Assembly (NCBI GenBank): GCA_949285135.1
Contig: CASDXO010000004.1
Span: forward strand, 1 to 64,000
Origin: an uncultured Phascolarctobacterium sp.
GTDB lineage: Bacteria > Bacillota > Negativicutes > Acidaminococcales > Acidaminococcaceae
DNA length: 64,000 bases
Direction of reading: 5' to 3'
Shown here: one piece after another, positions 54,864 to 63,450 of the stretch
How the letters are laid out: each line of letters begins with the position of its first letter
How positions within the stretch are numbered: the first letter of the stretch is position 1
Translations under genes and position numbers: made by a program
Notes under the pieces: model-generated
The model's input: the letters and a program-made list of their open reading frames with translations, nothing else
Databases searched by the model: none
Told to the model about the DNA's origin: nothing

Positions 54864-55058
54864 TTAAACGTTTTTAGTACGCTCGTATGTAATTACATCT
54901 TTGGAAATTTCTTTCAGAGCAGTGCTCACTTCTTTTTCAGCGGCATTCACACCCGGAACAGTCAGTTCACGAGCGCGTTTGGCAGCCAGGATTACCAGAG
55001 TATATTTGCTGTCAACCTTTTCAGCCAGATAATCAATAGACGGATTAACCATTGACAT
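54864..55058 (-). CDS. rpoZ: RNA polymerase omega subunit
   Basis: 64 aa. Small subunit that helps assemble beta-prime. PSIDYLAEKVDSKYTLVILAAKRAREL is the conserved N-terminal region; VSTALKEI follows. GGAGTG suits the ATG at 55058; a second ATG two codons on is less likely. Seven bases after gmk, in the usual gmk-rpoZ-coaBC order. Confidence 0.96.
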   Translation of the reverse strand: MSMVNPSIDYLAEKVDSKYTLVILAAKRARELTVPGVNAAEKEVSTALKEISKDVITYERTKNV

Positions 55059-55065
55059 AATTTAT

Positions 55066-55707
55066 TCACTCCTTCTGTGCATTCTTCTTGTTCTTACAAA
55101 TCTTATCAATAATGAAATATGTTCTGGCAACACGGTATCTTTCAGCATCCATGATTGTCAGTATCTTATTGGCAGCCTTTTCTACAATATCATTAACGAT
55201 AATATAGTCATATTCAGCTGCGTAGGTCAGTTCACCTGCAGCAGATGCCATTCTTCTTTTAATAACATCCTCACTGTCAGTACCGCGTTTATAGATTCTT
55301 GCGGAAAGTTCATCCAGAGACGGAGGAACAATGAAGACAAACACTCCTTCCGGAAAACGCTGCTTAATCTGCAGTGCTCCCTGAATATCTATTTCCAGCA
55401 GTACATCCTTGCCGGCATTCAATAAATCCATTACATACTGTCTGGGCGTGCCATAATAATTGCCATAAACTTCTGCGTATTCCAGCAGCTCATCCGCAGC
55501 AATCATTTCTTTGACCTGATCTACTGTTTTGAAAAAATAGTTAACACCGTCAACTTCACCTACGCGTGGCTGGCGGGTAGTTACCGATACTGAATAGCCA
55601 AGATCCGGCAGCTTTTCACGCAGCAGCTGGCAGATTGTGCCTTTGCCGGCACCCGAAGGTCCGGATACAACAAGCAGGACACCCTGCGGTTTTACAGTTT
55701 TTTCCAT
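55066..55707 (-). CDS. gmk: Guanylate kinase
   Basis: 213 aa. Phosphorylates GMP and dGMP. P-loop SGPSGAGKGT, SVTTRQPRVGEVDGVNYFF, LEYAEVYGNYYGTP and LEIDIQGA are diagnostic. 12 bases after remA. Confidence 0.98.
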   Translation of the reverse strand: MEKTVKPQGVLLVVSGPSGAGKGTICQLLREKLPDLGYSVSVTTRQPRVGEVDGVNYFFKTVDQVKEMIAADELLEYAEVYGNYYGTPRQYVMDLLNAGKDVLLEIDIQGALQIKQRFPEGVFVFIVPPSLDELSARIYKRGTDSEDVIKRRMASAAGELTYAAEYDYIIVNDIVEKAANKILTIMDAERYRVARTYFIIDKICKNKKNAQKE

Positions 55708-55719
55708 TTTCTCCCCTGC

Positions 55720-55980
55720 CTATTCTTCATCTTCGTCATCACTCTGAGCCAGACGATTAGCAACTGTTTCCGGCTGTACAGCCGAAAGAATTATATGCCC
55801 GCTGTCCGTAACAACCACGGCACGAGTACGTCTGCCATAGGTTGCATCAATCAGCATCCCTTTATCGCGTGCTTCCTGAATAATGCGTTTTATCGGCGCA
55901 GATTCCGGACTGATAATGGAAATTATCCGGTTTGCCGCCACAATATTGCCAAAGCCGATATTTATAAGCTTAATATCCAT
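55720..55980 (-). CDS. remA: RemA/DUF370 DNA-binding regulator
   Basis: 86 aa. Small regulator; the Bacillus homolog activates biofilm matrix genes and forms an octameric ring that wraps [25 protein letters not shown] and [22 protein letters not shown] are highly typical. The acidic tail (DDEDEE) is short. Lies between yicC and gmk, the conserved Firmicutes order. Confidence 0.95.
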   Translation of the reverse strand: MDIKLINIGFGNIVAANRIISIISPESAPIKRIIQEARDKGMLIDATYGRRTRAVVVTDSGHIILSAVQPETVANRLAQSDDEDEE

Positions 55981-55996
55981 TAGACCGTACCTCCTG

Positions 55997-56896
55997 CTAT
56001 TCGATATTCTGAATCTGTTCTCTGATCTTTTCTATTTCCGCCTTGATTTCTACTACTATCTGAGCCAGTGTATAATCATTAGCCTTGGAGGCAATGGTAT
56101 TAGCCTCACGATTAAATTCCTGAATCAGAAAATCCAGTTTTCGTCCCACTGGCTGGTCAGAAGCAATAATCTGTTTAAATTGTTTAATATGACTCTTTAA
56201 GCGTACAATTTCTTCTGTAATGCTGGCACGGTCAGCAAAAATGGCAACCTCCTGCAGAATTCTTTCCGGTTCTACAGTAATATTATGCTCAGCCAAAAGT
56301 CCGTTTAACCGTTCAGTCAGTTTAGCCTGATATTCTTCCACAACCTGTGGAGAACGTTCTTCAATAAGCGCCAGTTTTTCAGCAATCAAATCAGCCCGAT
56401 AAATAAAATCACCGTAAATATTATTGCCTTCCGCAGTCCGCATTTTAACCAGATTATCAACAGCCATCACCACAGCAGTCTCTACCTTAGGCCAAATACT
56501 TTCCACGTCAAAGAAACCTTCCTTGACATTAATAACATCCTGACAGCGCGCCAGATACATTACCTCAGCAGCAGTGTTGATGCCGATATCATCAACTCCT
56601 ATTGCAGTGCCTATTTCCTGCAATGCCTGATGATAAGCTGCTGCCAGTTTTTTATCAACTTTCAGCGTGCAGTTTTCGCTGCTGGTATAATCAGCTGTTA
56701 TAAAAACATCAATACGTCCGCGGTTTACTGTTTTAAGGATAGTCTTACGTATTTTATCTTCCAGCGGATTCAAAAAACGCGGCAGACGAATAGATACCTC
56801 ATTATACCGATGATTAACAGTCTTCATTTCCACCTTGATGGAAAAATCATTATCCTCATATTCACCACGACCAAAGCCGGTCATACTTTTCAGCAC
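55997..56896 (-). CDS. yicC: YicC/YloC family endoribonuclease
   Basis: 299 aa. Members are RNases involved in small-RNA and mRNA turnover. MTGFGRGE near the start, [20 protein letters not shown], and the C-terminal [20 protein letters not shown] are the family signatures. The start is a GTG at 56896 with AGGAGG six bases upstream; the ATG four codons later would cut a conserved LKSMTGFG start. First gene of yicC-remA-gmk-rpoZ-coaBC. Confidence 0.94.
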   Translation of the reverse strand: MLKSMTGFGRGEYEDNDFSIKVEMKTVNHRYNEVSIRLPRFLNPLEDKIRKTILKTVNRGRIDVFITADYTSSENCTLKVDKKLAAAYHQALQEIGTAIGVDDIGINTAAEVMYLARCQDVINVKEGFFDVESIWPKVETAVVMAVDNLVKMRTAEGNNIYGDFIYRADLIAEKLALIEERSPQVVEEYQAKLTERLNGLLAEHNITVEPERILQEVAIFADRASITEEIVRLKSHIKQFKQIIASDQPVGRKLDFLIQEFNREANTIASKANDYTLAQIVVEIKAEIEKIREQIQNIE

Positions 56897-56972
56897 AGAA
56901 CTCCTCCTTACTTTTTACAAGGAATTTCTTACGATTCTTATGAAAAATACTCCACAGTTATCTTGAAAATTT

Positions 56973-56981
56973 ATTATACCA
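56973..56981 (-). promoter_or_regulatory. Extended -10 promoter of the yicC-coaBC operon
   Basis: TGGTATAAT on the minus strand, about 77 bases before yicC; no good -35. Confidence 0.55.
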
Positions 56982-57082
56982 TATTTTTCGGCTTTTTTCA
57001 GTGTTTTTACAGTTTAGCTCAAAATTTCTTCTTTGCTTTTTGCCAATCCTCACCATTTGCTTAACACATTTTATCACAGCTT

Positions 57083-57091
57083 TGTTATAAT
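57083..57091 (+). promoter_or_regulatory. Extended -10 promoter of rqcH
   Basis: TGTTATAAT 27 bases before the rqcH ATG; a TTAACA lies 19 bases further upstream. Divergent from the yicC promoter. Confidence 0.55.
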
Positions 57092-57118
57092 ATAGTCACT
57101 ATACAAAAGGAGTCTGCC

Positions 57119-58852
57119 ATGAATTTAGAAGGTCTTACATTAAGATTACTCACTGATTATTTAAATACAGAACTGCTGGGCAGCAAAATCTATAAAATAT
57201 CCATGCCTACAGCTCATTCTCTGCTCCTGATGGTTAAACGCGACCGCAGTACCGCCGCGGTGCTTGCCGACCTTGCCGGCTGCGGGCCCATTATTTACCT
57301 GCCTGACCGTCTGCCAGAAAATCCAGATATACCACCTGCTTTCTGCATGCTTCTGCGCAAGCATTTGGAGGAAGGACGCATCAACAGGATTACGCAAAAC
57401 GGTCTGGACCGAGTCATTACCTTTGAAATTGACCTGCTCGGCAGCGGCAGTAAAATTATTACCAAAAAAATTATTTTTGAGCTTACCGGTAAAAACAGTA
57501 ATATTATTCTGACGCAGGATAACATCATTCTTGACAGCCTGCGTCATGTAAATGCACAGCAAAGCAGTTATCGTACCATTTTACCCGGTAAAGAGTATAT
57601 CTCTCCACCGCCGCAGACAGGACTTGACCTGCTGGCCAACAGTGCCTCCGCCATAACAGATTATATTTGCGCCATACCCGCAGCCAACATTCTCAAAGCA
57701 CTGATCAGCGGTACAACAGGTATAGGCAAAAGCACCGCACAGGCACTACTGCAGGCAGCTGACATACTACCTGCCCAAATTGCACTGGACTCAGCAGAAA
57801 AGCTTACCCTGACGTCAGTAATTTCCTTACTGCAGCATAGCATCAGCCAGCCAGATAAATTATATGCACATATCGGTAAAACAAATCAGGTAAAAACAAT
57901 ACTGCCTCTGCCACCATTTCTGGCTGAACCGGCAGAAAAAGTAAAAGAATTTACCTGCATCAACGATGCCGTAAATTTTGCAGCAACACTTAAACCCATC
58001 CAGCTTCCCAGACATGAACAGCTGCAAAAATTGACTGCAAACGAAATCATGCGGCAGAAAAAAAAGCTGCTGGTGCTGCATGATGACCTGGCTGCCGCAC
58101 AAAATGCGGAAGAACAGAAAATATATGCCGATACCCTTATGGCAAATATTTATCAAATAAAAAAGGGTCAATCGACAGCTATGCTGCATAACATCTACGA
58201 TAATTGCCCTGTTGAAATAAAACTGTCACCAGAGCTTACACCGGTAGAAAATGCACAGCTTTATTATAAACGCTATAATAAATATAAACGTGCCCAGACA
58301 GAAATATACCAGCAAATTACCGCAGCAGAAGAATTGCTCCGATACCTCGAAAGCATTGAAGCCTCACTGCTGACTGTAAGTGCCAAAACTGAAATTGATG
58401 AAATTGCTCAGGAACTGACCGCAGCCGGTCTGCTGCATGAAAATAAAAAGAAAACCCGGCCTGCATCGTCCAGACCACAGCCGCTGCAGATACGGCTTAG
58501 TGATGACAGCAGCATCTACATAGGCAAAAATAACCGTCAGAATGACTACGTTACCTTTACTATCGGCAGCCCAGGTGATTTATGGTTCCATACCAAAGAT
58601 ATTCCTGGCTCCCATGTTATTTTAAAAACCACTTTACCTCAGCCATCCACAGAGGATATTGAAACCGCCGTGCAGCTGGCTGCACATTTCAGCAAAGCCG
58701 GTACCGGCAGTAACATTCCCGTTGACTGCACGCAGCGGCGTTTTGTTAAAAAGCCCAGTGGCAGCAAACCGGGTTTCGTTATCTTCACTAATCAGAAAAC
58801 TTATTTTACCACCCCTGATGAAGATAAAATCAGAAAACTGCTCGAACAATAA
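57119..58852 (+). CDS. rqcH: RqcH ribosome-quality-control factor (NFACT protein)
   Basis: 577 aa. Binds stalled 50S subunits and recruits Ala-tRNA to add C-terminal Ala tails (bacterial RQC); older annotation is fibronectin-binding protein A. The N-terminal NFACT-N domain has the Asp97-Arg98 pair in NGLDRVITF, matching the catalytic-type DR of Bacillus RqcH. A helix-hairpin-helix region near 190-230, a coiled coil (about 300-430) and the NFACT-R domain (IYIGKNNRQNDYVTF, GDLWFHTKDIPGSHVIL) follow. AAGGAG is six bases before the ATG. Single gene with a terminator. Confidence 0.94.
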   Translation: MNLEGLTLRLLTDYLNTELLGSKIYKISMPTAHSLLLMVKRDRSTAAVLADLAGCGPIIYLPDRLPENPDIPPAFCMLLRKHLEEGRINRITQNGLDRVITFEIDLLGSGSKIITKKIIFELTGKNSNIILTQDNIILDSLRHVNAQQSSYRTILPGKEYISPPPQTGLDLLANSASAITDYICAIPAANILKALISGTTGIGKSTAQALLQAADILPAQIALDSAEKLTLTSVISLLQHSISQPDKLYAHIGKTNQVKTILPLPPFLAEPAEKVKEFTCINDAVNFAATLKPIQLPRHEQLQKLTANEIMRQKKKLLVLHDDLAAAQNAEEQKIYADTLMANIYQIKKGQSTAMLHNIYDNCPVEIKLSPELTPVENAQLYYKRYNKYKRAQTEIYQQITAAEELLRYLESIEASLLTVSAKTEIDEIAQELTAAGLLHENKKKTRPASSRPQPLQIRLSDDSSIYIGKNNRQNDYVTFTIGSPGDLWFHTKDIPGSHVILKTTLPQPSTEDIETAVQLAAHFSKAGTGSNIPVDCTQRRFVKKPSGSKPGFVIFTNQKTYFTTPDEDKIRKLLEQ

Positions 58853-58864
58853 CTTTATTATCCA

Positions 58865-58906
58865 AAAAAATGCTCAGACGGAGAGTTTTTCGTCTGAGCA
58901 TTTTTT
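58865..58906. terminator. Bidirectional terminator, rqcH/ydcF
   Basis: 16-bp arms AAAAAATGCTCAGACG and complement with a 10-base loop. Its right edge runs into the stop codon of the minus-strand gene. Confidence 0.93.
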
Positions 58907-59666
58907 ATAATATTTTTCTGGCTGCCAGGCCCAGATATTCATGTAAAGCGAGATAACTGACAGTAAATGCTTCCTGCCGTGGTACAAAGCTGAAAATATC
59001 TGTTATTGCAGTTTCATTACACTGATAATCACAAGGGTATGGCAGCAGGATAAACTGTCCCGCATCATTTTCTCTCCTAAAATTCAGCATACTGCGTGTC
59101 ATATGAAAAGCAGAAGTTACCAGACAGATATGCTTAAAGCCTCGCTCCCGGCAAAGAGCAATTGCCAGAGCAGCATTTTCTTCCGTATTTCTTGCCCTGT
59201 CTTCAACAATAATCATATCGTCTGCAATACCAAGATTAAGCAGCGCTATACGACCTATTTGCGCTTCATTACCAGAGCCGGCAAACACCTTACCGCCGGT
59301 AATAAGTATCGGTACCTGCAATCTGTGCTGCAGCTGTGCTGCTGTCAGCAATCTGTTGGCAGAATATCCTCCCGGCTCGCCTGCTTTATTAAGAGGCCCG
59401 CTTCTCAAAGATGCTCCTCCGCCAAGTACCAGAATAACATCAGCATTCTTCATTTGAGCTGTATACATATTTTCCAACGGCCGCATCAGCATTCCTGCTG
59501 CCCAGCCCGTAGAAAACAAATATAAGCTGACTGTTATTACGATAGCCAGATAGCGCCCTCGCTGTTTACTGTAAAACATATATGCTGATAAAACCAACAG
59601 CAATACGATAAATATACCTGGTGGCAGTAATAAGTCGGCAACTATTTTTTGTATATACAACAGCAT
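58905..59666 (-). CDS. YdcF/ElyC-like DUF218 membrane protein
   Basis: 253 aa. Two N-terminal hydrophobic segments (about 2-30 and 37-57), then the DUF218 domain: VILVLGGGASLRSG, SANRLLTAAQLQH, ILITGGKV, ARNTEENAALAIALCRERG, LVTSAFHMTRSMLNFRRE. Family members such as ElyC and SanA act in envelope or peptidoglycan-carrier metabolism; enzymatic activity is not settled. The open frame starts at 59711, but AAAGGA and the hydrophobic start favour the ATG at 59666. Confidence 0.87.
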   Translation of the reverse strand: MLLYIQKIVADLLLPPGIFIVLLLVLSAYMFYSKQRGRYLAIVITVSLYLFSTGWAAGMLMRPLENMYTAQMKNADVILVLGGGASLRSGPLNKAGEPGGYSANRLLTAAQLQHRLQVPILITGGKVFAGSGNEAQIGRIALLNLGIADDMIIVEDRARNTEENAALAIALCRERGFKHICLVTSAFHMTRSMLNFRRENDAGQFILLPYPCDYQCNETAITDIFSFVPRQEAFTVSYLALHEYLGLAARKIL

Positions 59667-59740
59667 AACGTGTTCCGTCCTTTCCTTTATCCAGATATTA
59701 ACGTTAATCATTCATAAATAGCTTGCTGCCAGATAAAAAA

Positions 59741-59765
59741 TGCTGCCAGAAACTATCTGGCAGCA
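59741..59765 (-). terminator. Terminator after the nitroreductase gene
   Basis: A 10-bp stem TGCTGCCAGA/TCTGGCAGCA with a 5-base loop, then six T residues on the minus strand. A further copy of the arm (CTGCCAGATA) lies just beyond. Confidence 0.9.
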
Positions 59766-59783
59766 TTATAACACCTGTTCAAC

Positions 59784-60593
59784 TCACTGAAAATCTACTT
59801 TCAGATGCTGACGTTCAGGCATTCTTCTAAATTTATATTTTGGATAACCTACCATCAACGCTCCCGCAACCTTATGTTTTGGGGGGATATTTATCAAATC
59901 AAGCAATGGCTGATACCCTGCAATGCCACACGACTGGATAAAACCGGCAATAGTCGTTCCCAACCCTATGGTAGGAGCAAACAGCTCCGCATAAGCCCAG
60001 CATTGCTCTGCATTGCTGACGCCAGTAACATTCAGCCTTCTGGCCAGCGCAAAAATCAATACTGGCGTATGGCGGGCAATAATATCCTGCCCACGTTCAC
60101 GATAAGCACGCAAGACAGTCATAAAATAGCGCTTGTTCTCGGTGCCGGCAGCTATTTCTTCCTCCATCCAGTCAGCTACAGCATCAGCAATAGCCTGAAT
60201 TTTTTCTTTATCTCTAATCACTATATAGTACATTCCCTGAGAGTTACCTGCTGTAGGTGCATAACGACAAATATCCAGCAGTCTTGTAAGCTCCTCTTCC
60301 GTAGGAACTGCATCTTTAAATACACGAACACTCCTGCGCATACGCAGAAACTCATATGCTGTATCAGCATCAAGTACAGGCTGTGTTATCGGGCGCTGCT
60401 TTTCTAAAGGAGTATACTTATTATCCAGCGCTCCAACCGGGCAGACTGCCACACAATGGCCACAACTCATGCAGCCACGGTCAAAATGGCACTCCGGCCC
60501 TTTTTCTCCCATAGTAAGAATGCAGGATGGACAACATTCCACACAAATTCCGCATTTCAAACATTTTTCCTGATCAACCTGCAGTAAATCCAC
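59784..60593 (-). CDS. Nitroreductase with N-terminal ferredoxin domain
   Basis: 269 aa. The first ~60 residues hold two [4Fe-4S] motifs (CLKCGICVECCPSC and CMSCGHCVAVCPVG). The remainder is an FMN nitroreductase domain with RRSVRVFKD, APTAGNSQ and a C-terminal VAGALMVGYPKYKFRR. Ferredoxin-nitroreductase fusions pass electrons directly to flavin and are common in anaerobes; substrates may be nitro compounds, quinones or others. It follows the 130-aa unknown gene by ten bases, under a promoter with a palindromic box. Confidence 0.92.
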   Translation of the reverse strand: MDLLQVDQEKCLKCGICVECCPSCILTMGEKGPECHFDRGCMSCGHCVAVCPVGALDNKYTPLEKQRPITQPVLDADTAYEFLRMRRSVRVFKDAVPTEEELTRLLDICRYAPTAGNSQGMYYIVIRDKEKIQAIADAVADWMEEEIAAGTENKRYFMTVLRAYRERGQDIIARHTPVLIFALARRLNVTGVSNAEQCWAYAELFAPTIGLGTTIAGFIQSCGIAGYQPLLDLINIPPKHKVAGALMVGYPKYKFRRMPERQHLKVDFQ

Positions 60594-60603
60594 TTAAAAC
60601 ACC

Positions 60604-60996
60604 TCAGTCTTCAAATCGAATAAATTCCAGCCCGCCAAAATCTGTCATATACCGGGCATCCTTATAAGCCTTGGAAGTCAGCCCTTTGTCGCCTTTTTCA
60701 ACACCCTCAGCATTAGCAAGACCCAGATAGGCACAGGCTGATTGAGCATTAAAATTCTTTGCCTGCTCCAGCAGCGCGGCTTTATCGGCATCGCTGATTT
60801 TGCCTTTGTTCGGATAGATATCTGTAGCAGCTATAATAAAAGTCAGCTGATCGCCGCTTTTAGCAACAACATGCGGCAAACTGGCCTTATCAGGCTGTGC
60901 AAAATCAATCTCATATCCTTTATTTTGCAGATACTGTATCAGTACCTGTAAACCGAACTCATGAATTTCCTGTTCATTCATCAATTCTCTGCTCAT
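60604..60996 (-). CDS. Unknown 130-aa protein upstream of nitroreductase
   Basis: 130 aa, not recognised. Soluble by composition, no signal peptide, no cysteine pair. An N-terminal helix (EQEIHEFGLQVLIQYLQNKGYEI) is followed by strands (PHVVAKSG, LTFIIAATDIYP) and a helix with AALLEQAKNFNAQSACAYLGLANAEG. The helix-strand-strand-helix order is loosely like a small nuclease or alpha/beta fold, but no catalytic set is obvious. AGGAGT precedes the ATG. Probably co-transcribed with and translated before the nitroreductase. Confidence 0.7.
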   Translation of the reverse strand: MSRELMNEQEIHEFGLQVLIQYLQNKGYEIDFAQPDKASLPHVVAKSGDQLTFIIAATDIYPNKGKISDADKAALLEQAKNFNAQSACAYLGLANAEGVEKGDKGLTSKAYKDARYMTDFGGLEFIRFED

Positions 60997-61022
60997 AATT
61001 CTACTCCTGTAACTATATTATT

Positions 61023-61051
61023 ATTTTAATCGCATCTGACTAATCAGTCAA
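61023..61051 (-). promoter_or_regulatory. Promoter with palindromic box, nitroreductase operon
   Basis: -35 TTGACT (61046-61051), a 17-base spacer and -10 TAAAAT (61023-61028). TGACT-N4-AGTCA (61037-61050) overlaps the -35, an ideal place for a repressor. Confidence 0.65.
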
Positions 61052-61067
61052 CCTTTACTGTCTCATA

Positions 61068-61113
61068 AAAATAAACCCATCGGTATAGAAAAATTCTATC
61101 CTCCGGGTTCATC
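61068..61113 (-). terminator. Terminator after murB
   Basis: An imperfect stem built from AACCC...TTCTA arms, followed on the minus strand by TTTATTTTT. Mismatches lower the confidence. Confidence 0.6.
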
Positions 61114-61124
61114 AGAATATAAAT

Positions 61125-62036
61125 TTACTCCTCGCCTATTACCAGTACCTCAGGCTGCAGCAATACTCCATGCGCCGCAAGCACACGATCCTGAACATCT
61201 TTGATGAGACCAAGGACATCGGCTGCAGTAGCATTACCTGTATTAACAACAAATCCGGCATGTTTCTCTGAAATCTGCGCTCCGCCTACTGAATAGCCTT
61301 TTAAACCAGTCTGCTCAATAAGCGTACCTGCAAAATATCCCGGCGGCCTTTTAAACATACTTCCGGCACTGGGAAGCTCTAAAGGCTGTTTACTTATACG
61401 TCGCTGACTGAAATCATCCATTTTTGCCATAATTTTCTGTTGCTCTGCTTTTTGCAAAACAACAGTTACAGAAGTAACAATAAGACCACTTTCCTGTAAA
61501 GCTGTCTTTCTGTAACCAAACCGTAGTTCTTCTGCTGACATAATCGTAACCTTACCTGTGGCATCCATTACCCGTACTGCAGCAACAACATTAGCCATTT
61601 CGCCATCATAGGCACCGGCATTCATATACACAGCACCACCGATACTGCCGGGAATACCTACTGCAAATTCCATACCGGAAAGAGAATTTTCAGCAGCTTT
61701 TCTGGAAGCAAGTGCCAAAGAAACACCGCTGCCAAAAGTTATCTTATTTCCTTCAACCAAAATTTCATTGAGCATATTGCCCAATTTTATTACAAGACCG
61801 CGTATACCTTTATCGCGTACCAGCAGATTAGACCCGTTGCCAATCAATGTAACCGGAATATTATTGGCAGCAGCTTTTTGCAGCAGATTACTCAGTTCAG
61901 CTTCATTTTTGGGCATGGCCATCATATCAGCTGGGCCGCCAATCCGAAAAGACGTATGCCTGCTCATCGGTTCTTCAAGCAACAGAGGTCTGTCAGTACA
62001 GCCACTGAAAATATCCTGCAATTTGAGGCCCTTCAT
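61125..62036 (-). CDS. murB: UDP-N-acetylenolpyruvoylglucosamine reductase
   Basis: 303 aa. A FAD/NADPH enzyme that makes UDP-MurNAc. TSFRIGGPADMMAMP and GNGSNLLVRDKGIRG bind FAD; GIPGSIGGAVYMNAGAY and PSAGSMFKRPPG (active Ser) and the closing LQPEVLVIG motif mark MurB. Its ATG overlaps the ylbF stop in TAATG. Last gene of nitrilase-vanX-like-ylbF-murB. Confidence 0.97.
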   Translation of the reverse strand: MKGLKLQDIFSGCTDRPLLLEEPMSRHTSFRIGGPADMMAMPKNEAELSNLLQKAAANNIPVTLIGNGSNLLVRDKGIRGLVIKLGNMLNEILVEGNKITFGSGVSLALASRKAAENSLSGMEFAVGIPGSIGGAVYMNAGAYDGEMANVVAAVRVMDATGKVTIMSAEELRFGYRKTALQESGLIVTSVTVVLQKAEQQKIMAKMDDFSQRRISKQPLELPSAGSMFKRPPGYFAGTLIEQTGLKGYSVGGAQISEKHAGFVVNTGNATAADVLGLIKDVQDRVLAAHGVLLQPEVLVIGEE

Positions 62037-62377
62037 TATTTTTCACCAACAACTTCTTTCACTACATCGTTAATAGATTTAGTAATATCAGCCATCATCA
62101 TCTGAAAACGCATAAACGCATTAAGATATTCCATTGCTTCACTTTTCAGAGCCAGCAGATTATAGAGATTTTTAATTTTTTCAGTTTTTTCTGCCGGTAC
62201 TTCCTGACCCTGATACTTGGCAATTTCTACTTCCTGGTTCAGCTGCAGAAATTCATCAACCAATTTCTTAGTCTCAGGTTCTTTTGCTAACACAGCATTC
62301 GCTTCTTTTAATTTTTTAAATTCATGGCTGTCACGCATTGCTTTAGCCAGCTCATTGGCACAATCATATACGTTCAT
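62036..62377 (-). CDS. YlbF/YmcA family protein
   Basis: 113 aa, mostly helical. Resembles YlbF/YmcA (DUF964): VYDCANELAKAMRDSHEFKKLKEA, then a charged helix and a C-terminal MMMADITKSINDVVKEV. In Bacillus, YlbF, YmcA and YaaT form a complex that helps RNase Y process RNA; rny is also in this window. The frame starts with a GTG inside GAGGTG, so the ATG at 62377 is more likely. Coupled to murB. Confidence 0.83.
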   Translation of the reverse strand: MNVYDCANELAKAMRDSHEFKKLKEANAVLAKEPETKKLVDEFLQLNQEVEIAKYQGQEVPAEKTEKIKNLYNLLALKSEAMEYLNAFMRFQMMMADITKSINDVVKEVVGEK

Positions 62378-62397
62378 TTCATTCACCTCAACAAATA

Positions 62398-63450
62398 TTA
62401 TTGTATAGACTCAAATGGAATATTAAGATGAGCATATTCATTGCTATTGCCATATTCAAAATGCCACCATTCCATTTCAATGCCTGTAAATCCGTATTTT
62501 CCCATCGTTTCACGCAGTAAGGCACGCAGATATCGCTGTCTTTCCGTACCGCCGGCATATGATGAATACTGTCGCATGGAAGGTTCATCAAAACCGCTGA
62601 TCATTTCTGCAGGCTCTCCCGTCTGTACATCAAACAGGCTAACATCCACTGCTATACCAGTATTATGCACGCTGCCCTTCAAATCCGGGTCTTCTAACAT
62701 AAATTTCTTGTTTTCCGGCAAAGCCAGATAGGCCAGCTTGCTTACAGACCAAGGCCTGTAGGCATCCCATACCTGCAGTCCATAACCCCAGCTATTAAGC
62801 TCTTTATTCACTTTTTCCAAAGCAGCCGCAGCATCAACCGAAAGATACAAGCCTTGAGATTGATACAAAGGGGCTCCAAAACAATTCTCGCTTCCTGCAT
62901 AGACAGAGTCCAGTTTAAGCCCGGGAACCGAAGCTAAATTTATCAGTTCCGCCTGCTTACCTGCAGCAAGAGCAGCAGGCATTACTGCCTGTTCAGCTTC
63001 ATTGCGTAGCGTTTCCCAGTCACTTACAGCAGGAAATCTGAACGGAATGGCATTTTCTCCATTACCAGTCCCAAAAAAGTATCTGCTGTAACGATGTCCG
63101 CCCACCTTACAGGTAATACCGTAACCATCTTTATCTCTTTCAAAGCTTACATTAGCTTCAGACCCTATAATAGGCCCGGCTTCATTCATCAGATAAGAAT
63201 CAAAATGCTCCTTCTGTAAAGGAAAAATGTTAGCTCTGGCAAAGCATTTATCCTCATTCAAAGTGCGATATAACAGTTCAAGTCCGCCATTATTCTCTCT
63301 GATAAGGATATTTTCTCCATTACCGTAATAAAATCCTAAAATATATTTTACATCTTTTGGTACATCTGCCGGCACTCCTGCCATTGCCATACCCTGAAAG
63401 CAGAAAATCAGGCCGGCACATACGCCGGCCAAAAATGTCCCAATCTTCAT
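62398..63450 (-). CDS. Exported VanX-like D-Ala-D-Ala dipeptidase
   Basis: 350 aa. A signal peptide (hydrophobic 6-20, likely cleavage after AMA at about 24) predicts export. Residues about 30-160 form an unassigned domain. The C-terminal 175-345 region is a VanX/M15D peptidase: Arg232 in DAYRP, zinc ligands His262 and Asp269 in SVHNTGIAVD, catalytic Glu327 and zinc His330 in EMEWWHFEY. These enzymes split D-Ala-D-Ala. No vanH or vanA partner is present, so wall turnover or recycling fits better than glycopeptide resistance. The start overlaps the nitrilase stop in TAATG. Confidence 0.86.
   Translation of the reverse strand: MKIGTFLAGVCAGLIFCFQGMAMAGVPADVPKDVKYILGFYYGNGENILIRENNGGLELLYRTLNEDKCFARANIFPLQKEHFDSYLMNEAGPIIGSEANVSFERDKDGYGITCKVGGHRYSRYFFGTGNGENAIPFRFPAVSDWETLRNEAEQAVMPAALAAGKQAELINLASVPGLKLDSVYAGSENCFGAPLYQSQGLYLSVDAAAALEKVNKELNSWGYGLQVWDAYRPWSVSKLAYLALPENKKFMLEDPDLKGSVHNTGIAVDVSLFDVQTGEPAEMISGFDEPSMRQYSSYAGGTERQRYLRALLRETMGKYGFTGIEMEWWHFEYGNSNEYAHLNIPFESIQ

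Noticed and set aside
59729-59765. CRISPR-like repeats (three copies of a CTGCCAGA-type sequence)
   Set aside because: Two copies are the arms of a terminator and the third is adjacent; there are no regular spacers.
62398-63450. Vancomycin-resistance cluster
   Set aside because: Only a VanX-like enzyme is present; no VanH, ligase or two-component system nearby.
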